Shown here in pieces: positions 58,511 through 64,000 of a stretch of 64,000 nucleotides of DNA (its first letter is position 1; the number at the start of each line of letters is the position of its first letter). The notes beneath the pieces were generated by a model. It did not search any database. It saw nothing but the letters and a program-made list of their open reading frames with translations, and was not told the DNA's origin. The translations under genes were made by a program, and so were the position numbers. Source of the stretch: DASQMT01 sp963839615 (lineage in GTDB: Bacteria; Actinomycetota; Thermoleophilia; Solirubrobacterales; Solirubrobacteraceae); assembly GCA_963839615.1 (NCBI GenBank), contig CAWIVY010000005.1, forward strand, positions 124,001 through 188,000, read 5' to 3'.

Positions 58511-60679
58511 ACCGCCGTCTTCTCATACGTCTCGCCATTTCCGCCGTACTCGTGACCACAGGGATGGCTCTGAACGGGCCGGCAGCGCACGCCGGCGCCT
58601 ATCACGTGCGCTCGTGCTTCCCCGACGGCATCGCCGGCATCTGGCAGCGGTCACGCACGACCGACCTGGCGGACGCCTACGTCGAGTGTCCCGAGGGAAC
58701 CAACAACAACCACGGTCTCTACGCGCGCAACGTCCTCAGCTCGAAACCCGCGCCGGGCTTCGGCTCCGCACAACTCGTCGTCAACTCCCCGCCTGGCACT
58801 TACATCGACGACATCCAGTTCGAGGCGAATATCGCCAAGTCCCGAAACTGGCAGGCCGGACTCTGGGACGCGCAGAACCACAGGTGGCTCTGGTGCGGTA
58901 TCGCCTGCGGCACCTCGTTCATCTGGAGCAGCCAGCGCGTCGGAGGGTTCGCCACGAACTCGCTCGAGCTCAAGCTGATCTGCGGCGCCTCGCAGTGCCC
59001 GTCGGACGGGCAGCTCGTTGCGTTCCTGGCGCTGCGCAACGTCACTCTGCGATTGCAGGACGTCTGGGCGCCGAAGGTCGCAATCGTGGGCGGCTCACTC
59101 GCGAGCGGCGGGTGGAAGCGCGGCGTCCAGACCGTGGGGGTCGCGGGGAGCGACAACACAGGGGTGCGATCGTTGCGGGCGTTGGTGGACGGCGGCCGTG
59201 CGCGACGCGCAGACGTCGGCTGCGACGACCATCTCTCGCGCCCGTGCCCCGACTCGGCTCAGAGCGACGCATGACGGTGGATCTGAGCAAGGCTCGCGGA
59301 CGGGACCCACACGCTTGAGGTTCAGGCGGTCGACGCATGGCAGGCAACGTCACGTCCGTCCATCGCGAACCGTGCTCGTTGACAACACGCGCTCCGAACC
59401 CGGTGCAGGAACCTCGCCAGCGACGGGCGCGAATGGCAATCGACAAACACGTTCATGGCGAGTGGGACAACCCGTCTGACAACGGAGATGCACCGATTGC
59501 CGGAGTCGGCCTACCAGATATGCCGGAGCTGTCAGCTTCGACAGTCGGTGCGAGCCGGAGCGACCAGGTCGATCGCCCGAGACATCAGTCGAACTGACGG
59601 GATACTCGCGGTGCCAGTCGCCCGGCGCTTGGCGACTTCGCCTGTGGCTCATCGACGAAGCCGGAAACCAGAGCGACAGACGGCGCGCGAGACGATCGCT
59701 GCGGTGGGATCCGGAGCCGCCGCTCATCAGGCTGTCGGAGTCGCGACGAACGACGACCCGACGCGCGATCAACGTTGATGCTTCGGATGCGGTTTCAGGG
59801 CTCGCGTCGACCGAGCTCGAGCTCCGGCGCGAAGGTGGCTCAACCTGGCATTCGCTCGCAGGTCGAGCCGACCCCACGCGGATTCACTGGCGTGATCGAT
59901 GACGAAACGTTTCCGCCAGGCAAGTACGCGATCCGGGCAAGAGCCAGAGATCACGCCGGGAACGAGCAATCCACGGAGATCCACGCCGACGTCGATCACA
60001 CTTCCGGTGCGCTTGGAGACCGAACTCGCGGTCGGTCGGTCGAACGCTCGTTCGCGCAGGCTCCAGGAGCCGCCGCCGCGATCCTCATCCGTCAAGCCTC
60101 ATAGCCGCTACGGCAAGACGATCAAGCTCACAGGCCGGCTGACTTCTCCGGGGGCAATCCGCTCGTCGGGCGCGACATCGAAATCTCGGAGACGCTCCGG
60201 CTGCCGGGGCCGACCTGGATGCCTATAGCGATCGGTGCGGACGGGTCGCTGCTGGGAGGTTCACGTTCAAAGCCTTGCCAGGACCGAGCCGCATCTGCGG
60301 TTTCGCTACGGCGGCACGCCAACGATTCGTGGCGATACCGAGCATCGTCGAATGCAGCGTCCGAGCCGCGAGCAGCTTGCGCGTCAGTCGGCATCACGTG
60401 GTCAACGGCGAAGAGGTCATGTTCGCCGGCCGCGTTAGGAGCGAGCCGATCCCAGCCACCGGCAAGCTGCTCCAACTGCAGGTCTATTCGCGCGGCAAAT
60501 GGTTGACCTTCGCGACGCCCGTGCGGACGCGAGCGGGCGCTGGACGACAGCGGTATCGCTTCACGGCAACGCGAGGAGTCACGCATTACCGATTCCGCGT
60601 GCGGTTCCGCGCGAGAGCGGGTTACCCGTACGAGCCTGGCACCTCGCGGTCAGTTCGGGTCAAGGTCACAGGGCTTTAA
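58507..60679 (+). pseudogene. Broken paralogue of the large surface protein
   Basis: From ATG 58507 (overlapping the sigma-fusion stop) 255 residues remain open: signal peptide, then a Cys-rich domain parallel to the intact protein at 54256 (RSCFPDGIAGIWQR.., HRWLWCGIACGTSF, LALRNVTLRLQDV). The frame then breaks near 59265, and homologous pieces continue in other frames: MTVDLSKARGRDPH, AGNVTSVHREP with VLVDNT-like, VSGLASTELELRREGGSTWHSLAG, GFTGVIDDETFPPGKYAIRARARDHAGNEQ, and a C-terminus (60365-60679, VNGEEVMFAGRVRSEPIPATGKLLQLQVYSRGKWLTFAT..ARAGYPYEPGTSRSVRVKV) that matches the intact protein's end. At least six frame changes are needed. Either decay or poor local sequence. Confidence 0.8.
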
Positions 60680-60741
60680 GCCGAAACTTCGGGCATTCTG
60701 CTTGGTGTCTCGCCTGGAGACGGCAGAGAAGGAATGCAGGC

Positions 60742-61328
60742 GTGTTGCAGCGAATCCGAAGTCACGCAAGCTACGCGAACATCGATGGCCACGGTCGCCG
60801 TCTTCATCGCTATCGGTGGCACGTCGTACGCCGCGATCACGCTGCCGCGCAACAGCGTGGGGCAAGCGACAGCTCAAGTCGCGCGCGGTCGGGCTCCAAG
60901 GAGTTGAAGCGAGGCGCGGTCACGACCCGCGGCAATCAACGAACGGCGCCGTCCGACCCGCAGGACCTTTCGAATCGCAACAAAGTCCGCACTGGCCGGA
61001 GCTCCGGGCCCGCCGGGTCCACCGGGCGCCAGCGGCATAAGTCTGCGCGTCTCGCTCAACTGCAGTCGGCGATCCGATCGCGGGCAATTCGCAACGGCGT
61101 CCGAGGGTGTCACTCCGAATAAGCGACTCATCGGACTTCTCGCGCGACCTTGCTGGCTGCGTGCCTACCGCAACGCTCGCACGTAATCGCCGGCGGCGAC
61201 ACGGTTGATCCCGGGCCGGGGCGACATAGTCGTCGCGATCGAAGGCAATCGCGTAGTCGCGGTCGAGACCTATCAGGCCAAACGGAGCGCCCGATCTTCT
61301 CCCGTTCAACCTGATCGTCGCCTGCTGA
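60742..61328 (+). pseudogene. Broken secreted repeat protein of the 16558 family
   Basis: Pieces in different frames rebuild the leader and repeats of the family at 16558-17304: LQRIRSHASYANI then TATVAVFIAIGGTSYAAITLPRNSVG, RQLKSRAVG, SKELKRGAVTTR, NGAVRPADL-like text, DLSNRNKV, and a collagen-like GPAGSTG. The end reads DIVVAIEGNRVVAVETYQ and then NGAPDLLPFNLIVAC with TGA 61326-61328. The GTG 60742 with an upstream AAGGA is a plausible original start. At least four frame changes break it. It lies directly after the other broken gene. Confidence 0.7.
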
Positions 61329-61332
61329 CACC

Positions 61333-61980
61333 GTGGCACGCGGGGGGATCGAGCCGACCGAAGAGCTGCTCGCCTACCTGAGCCGGTACGGCGCGCGCAC
61401 CGACGAGGTGCTCGACCGCGTCCGGGCCGAGACCGCGGAGCTGCCGAACGCGGTCATGCAGGTCGCCGCGGACCAGGGCGCGCTGATGGAGCTCGTCGTG
61501 CGGTTGATCGGCGCAAAGGACGCGCTCGAGGTCGGGACGTTCACCGGGTACAGCGCGATCTGCATCGCCCGCGGGCTCGTCGACGGCGGGCGGTTGACGT
61601 GCCTCGAGCTCGACGAGGAGTACGCCGCGACCGCGCAGCGCAACATCGAGGCGGCCGGCGTGGCCGATCGGGTCGAGATCCGGGTCGGGCCGGCGCGCGA
61701 GTCGCTCGCGGCCATCCCCGCCGAGCCGGCGTTCGACTTCGCGTTCATCGACGCCGACAAGCCCGGCTATCCCGAGTACTACGAACTCGTGCTCGAGCGT
61801 ATGCGGCCCGGCGGGCTGATCCTGCTCGACAACATGCTTCAAGGCGGGCGCGTCCTCGCGCCGGAGACCGAGAACGCGCGGGTGATCGACGAGCTCAACC
61901 GCAAGGTGCACGCCGACGAGCGCGTCGACATGGCGATGACGATGGCCGCCGACGGTCTGACGTTCGTGCGCGTTCGCTAG
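61333..61980 (+). CDS. O-methyltransferase (CCoAOMT-like)
   Basis: 215 residues, GTG start. Family motifs: QGALMELVVRLIGAKDALEVGTFTGYSAICIARGLVDGGRLTCLELDEEY (SAM-binding), FDFAFIDADKPGYPEYYELVLERMRPGGLILLDNMLQGGRV (metal-binding Asp region), ending MAMTMAADGLTFVR. These enzymes methylate catechol-type hydroxyls with SAM and a divalent metal. The substrate is unknown. It begins four bases after the last fragment of the broken gene; its own promoter would lie inside that region. Confidence 0.92.
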   Translation: MARGGIEPTEELLAYLSRYGARTDEVLDRVRAETAELPNAVMQVAADQGALMELVVRLIGAKDALEVGTFTGYSAICIARGLVDGGRLTCLELDEEYAATAQRNIEAAGVADRVEIRVGPARESLAAIPAEPAFDFAFIDADKPGYPEYYELVLERMRPGGLILLDNMLQGGRVLAPETENARVIDELNRKVHADERVDMAMTMAADGLTFVRVR

Positions 61981-62174
61981 GTCCCGGCGCCTCGGATGGT
62001 GCGAAAGCCAGGAGCGCGTCGACGTTGTCCGCGAGGTTGAAGCGCTCGCCGGCGATCGAGCGTCGCTTGAGCCTCGGAGGAGCAGTCGTTGCTCCGGCGC
62101 TGCTGACTGCCGCATCTCGTCAAAAGCAGGACCGCCAGGCGATCTCCCGGTCGACCAACAGCCGCGGCGCCGGA

Positions 62175-62528
62175 TCACGGCGTGCGGAGGATCTTCTCCA
62201 TCGCCTTGCCTCGGGCGAGCTCGTCAACGAGCTTGTCGAGGTAGCGGATCTCCTGCATGAGCGGGTCCCCGATCTCCTCTACGCGGACGCCGCAGATCAC
62301 GCCGGTGATGAGCTTCCGCGACGGATTCAACGCAGGAGCCTCGGCGAAGAACGTCTCGAAGTCTGTGCCTTGCTCCAGCTGCGTGCCGAGCTCGCTCGCG
62401 CCGTAGCCGGTCAGCCAGCACAGGATCTCGTCAACCTCCTCCTTCGTTCGACCTTTCTTCTCGACCTTGCTGACGTAGTGCGGGTAGACGCTCGCGACGC
62501 TCGTCCTGTAGATCCGGTGCCCGGCCAT
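62175..62528 (-). CDS. DUF2200 family protein
   Basis: 117 residues closely following the DUF2200 pattern: HRIYRTSVASVYPHYVSKVEKKGRTKEEVDEILCWLTGYGASELGTQLEQGTDFETFFAEAPALNPSRKLITGVICGVRVEEIGDPLMQEIRYLDKLVDELARGKAMEKILR. The family is widespread and of unknown function, often found on mobile or accessory regions. The ATG at 62528 matches the usual start. The stretch 61981-62174 before it shows no convincing gene. Confidence 0.92.
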   Translation of the reverse strand: MAGHRIYRTSVASVYPHYVSKVEKKGRTKEEVDEILCWLTGYGASELGTQLEQGTDFETFFAEAPALNPSRKLITGVICGVRVEEIGDPLMQEIRYLDKLVDELARGKAMEKILRTP

Positions 62529-62670
62529 GCCGGACTTATACCTCCCGCTGCGCCGCCCGACCGTGCATCCTCTGCAGCACAACGAAGGGCGCTGTCAGGC
62601 TTCGGCCCGCAATCCTGCCCGGGATACATCGATGGCGATGAGTCTCTAAGAGCCGTTGGGTCTTACCGGC

Positions 62671-63228
62671 ATGACCGATCGAAAAGTCGTTCTCAAGATG
62701 GTGATGTCCCTCGACGGGTTCGTCACCAGCCCCGATGGCACGCATGAATGGATGTTCGAATGGTTCGGCGATGACTCGGGTGAGTGGAACCGCCGCGCGC
62801 TCGACGAGGCCGGCGTTCACGCGATGGGGCGCCGCAGCTACGAGATCATGGGGCCGCACTGGGCAGCGACTGAGGGGCCGATCGCAACCGCGATGAACGA
62901 GAAGCCGAAGGCTGTCTTCTCGCGCACTCTGGAGAAGGCGGAGTGGGGGCCGGCCGAGATCTTCGGCGGCGATCTGGTCGCAGAGATCGCAGAGCTGAAG
63001 ACTCGCGACGACGAAGGGACGGTCCTGGTCCACGGCGGCCCTGACTTCGCCAAGTCGCTGACCCGCTTGGGTCTCGTCGACGAGTACCAGCTGACCACGG
63101 TCCCGATTGCTATCGGCGCGGGCCGCAGCCCTTTCGCCGAACTGAAGCAGCACTTGAAGCTGGACGTCGTTGAGGAGGAACGGTTCCAGAGCGGAGCCCT
63201 GGCGCAGATCCTGGTGCCAAAGCCATAA
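62671..63228 (+). CDS. DHFR/RibD C-terminal-like reductase
   Basis: 185 residues. The stand-alone RibD-C fold is visible in VVLKMVMSLDGFVTSPDGTHEWMFEWFG, AGVHAMGRRSYEIMGPHW, KAVFSRTLEKAEWGPAEIFGGDLVAEIAELK, GTVLVHGGPDFAKSLTRLGLVDEYQLTTVPIAIGAGRSPF. It is annotated in many genomes as a dihydrofolate-reductase-family protein, with NADPH-dependent activity on unknown substrates. GC content and codon use are a little more relaxed than in the core genes, as in its DUF2200 neighbour, suggesting an accessory origin. Confidence 0.88.
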   Translation: MTDRKVVLKMVMSLDGFVTSPDGTHEWMFEWFGDDSGEWNRRALDEAGVHAMGRRSYEIMGPHWAATEGPIATAMNEKPKAVFSRTLEKAEWGPAEIFGGDLVAEIAELKTRDDEGTVLVHGGPDFAKSLTRLGLVDEYQLTTVPIAIGAGRSPFAELKQHLKLDVVEEERFQSGALAQILVPKP

Positions 63229-63682
63229 GCGATCGCCCCCAATGAACCGAGGCTGAGGCGAGCATCGCTTCCGCCTGCGCGCGATAGCCCCCCGTGCGGC
63301 AGCACGGAGTGCTCCTCCTGCCCCGATGCAGCCTCGTCGGACGGAGCCCTAGCCGGTGATCGGCAACTTGAACACGTCTAATTGCTCCGACGCGGGAAGC
63401 AACGTGAGCTTGCATCGACGAGCCTGAACCCTCATGTAGCGGCCGGATCGCGATCCTCCTTCCTGATCGCGATCCGGGCGCGGCGCTCGCACAGAGCCGA
63501 AATATTGCTGACCGGCCAAGGAGCCGGCCCGACGCGGCGCGCGCGTAAGTCGGGCGCCTGGGCCCCGGCCACGCCCCAGCGTGAGTGGTGATCGATTCCC
63601 GACCGGAGGCATCCCCACAGTGCCGTTCGCCTCCGGGAGGGGATCGATCACCGCTCACGCAGCACCCGCGTACGCGCTCCGT
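63229..63682. other. Non-coding stretch with a long hairpin
   Basis: About 450 bases without a credible gene: reading frames here lack start sites with ribosome-binding signals and family similarity. The only structured feature is the inverted repeat at 63579-63660 listed separately. A minus-strand frame ending near 63349 (YMRVQARRCKLTLLPASEQLDVFKLPITG) is open but unsupported. Confidence 0.5.
63579..63660. repeat. 32-base-arm inverted repeat (hairpin)
   Basis: The left arm (63579-63610) begins GCGTGAGTGGTGATCGAT and the right arm (63629-63660) is its reverse complement at 28 of 32 positions, with an 18-base loop (63611-63628). Two mismatches would form G-U pairs in RNA. Both ends read GCGTGAG/CTCACGC and hold an internal ATCGAT core. 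It might be a small non-autonomous mobile element, an attenuator of the downstream EAL gene or a strong terminator; the arms are too long and too symmetric to be chance. Confidence 0.75.
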
Positions 63683-64000
63683 TCAGGCAGCTGCGGCGAG
63701 CGGGTCGCGGCGCGCGAAGCGGCGCGCCTCGCCGTCGAGCGGGCGGCCCAGGAAGAAGCCCTGGCCCATCTCACAGCTGAGGTCGGCGAGCGCGTCGAGC
63801 TGGTCCTGACGCTCGATCCCCTCCGCCACGATGCTCACCCCGAACAGCGAGCCGAGCTCGATGATCATCGCGAGCAGCGCGTGGTCGTGCGGCGTGCGGC
63901 CCGCTCCGTCCACGAACGGCTTTGCGACCTTGAGGATGTCCACCGGGAGCGAGCGCAGGCAGGCCAGGGATGAGTACCCGGTCCCGAAGTCGTCGAGCGC
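63683..64000 (-). CDS. EAL-domain c-di-GMP phosphodiesterase, C-terminal part
   Basis: The gene enters from the right edge; about 106 C-terminal residues are visible: ALDDFGTGYSSLACLRSLPVDILKVAKPFVDGAG, ALLAMIIELGSLFGVSIVAEGIERQDQLDALADLSCEMGQGFFLGRPL. The DDFGTGYSS, KVAKPFV, EGIE and GQGF motifs are those of catalytically competent EAL domains, which hydrolyse cyclic di-GMP. The N-terminal part, which normally carries sensor and GGDEF domains, is outside the window. Confidence 0.93.
   Translation of the reverse strand, partial: ALDDFGTGYSSLACLRSLPVDILKVAKPFVDGAGRTPHDHALLAMIIELGSLFGVSIVAEGIERQDQLDALADLSCEMGQGFFLGRPLDGEARRFARRDPLAAAA

Noticed and set aside
61981..62174. Possible gene remnant reading RRSIAGERFNLADNVDALLAFAPSEAPG on the minus strand
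   Set aside because: Short, no clear start or family; it may be a fragment but the evidence is only composition.

Overview
The window is very GC-rich, densely coded bacterial chromosome. I infer a soil actinobacterium of the Thermoleophilia (Solirubrobacter/Conexibacter/Patulibacter type). The reasons are frequent GTG starts, many 4-base stop/start overlaps, an actinobacterial-type primary sigma factor, c-di-AMP (ydaO-type) riboswitches ahead of cell-wall enzymes, LLM (F420-type) oxidoreductases, and secreted proteins opening with an 'ALFVALGG..AQAARLIDGKDI' type leader. The taxonomic call is inference only. I saw no rRNA, tRNA, CRISPR array, transposase or phage gene.

Layout. 0-3.6 kb: partial pilT-type ATPase, ornithine-cyclodeaminase-like enzyme, primary sigma factor with a clear promoter, and a histone-H1-like basic protein. 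3.6-7.7 kb: c-di-AMP riboswitch plus RlpA-like protein, a split YbjT-like SDR/SRPBCC pair, class II fructose bisphosphatase and a membrane protein. 7.7-11.3 kb: four genes joined by ATGA/GTGA overlaps (LLM oxidoreductase, Tag glycosylase, RibD-like reductase, PLP decarboxylase). 11.3-17.3 kb: SDR, Lon protease with an upstream palindrome, small protein, ABC exporter, repeat-rich secreted protein. 17.3-19.4 kb: SDR, fructosamine-kinase-like protein and low-molecular-weight phosphatase, probably a deglycation operon. 19.4-25.7 kb: coiled-coil protein, frameshifted L,D-transpeptidase, thiolase, ArsR regulator divergent from an EamA exporter, DAHP synthase, minimal metalloprotease.

25.7-34.6 kb: a second c-di-AMP riboswitch with an NlpC/P60-like hydrolase, rhodanese, PQQ-type sugar dehydrogenase, FAD amine-oxidase/UGM-like protein, two-component system and GT39-like membrane enzyme. 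34.7-38.5 kb: a three-gene envelope cassette (tiny LDPGSGS membrane protein, kinase-like/methyltransferase fusion, membrane sulfatase-fold protein). 38.5-43.9 kb: zinc-ribbon protein, P450, ECF sigma and membrane partner, GH97 glycosidase. 43.9-49.2 kb: circularly permuted ATP-grasp with GCS2 ligase, then a HExxH protein and an unusual AAA+ ATPase. 49.3-54.2 kb: small proteins, a Cys-repeat secreted protein, a second NlpC/P60-like protein, M15-like peptidase, and the reverse transsulfuration pair (cystathionine beta-synthase and cystathionine gamma-synthase/lyase).

54.2-61.3 kb: a large secreted Ig-like repeat protein, a sigma/zinc-finger/membrane fusion, then two strongly frame-disrupted pseudogenes. 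One is a copy of the large surface protein; the other belongs to the secreted repeat family of 16.6 kb. 61.3-64 kb: O-methyltransferase, DUF2200 protein, DHFR/RibD-like reductase, a 450-base non-coding stretch with a 32-base-arm hairpin, and a partial EAL-domain protein. The overall theme is envelope building and remodelling: at least six cell-wall or surface proteins, two of them under c-di-AMP riboswitches, plus two independent sigma/anti-sigma-like units next to secreted proteins.
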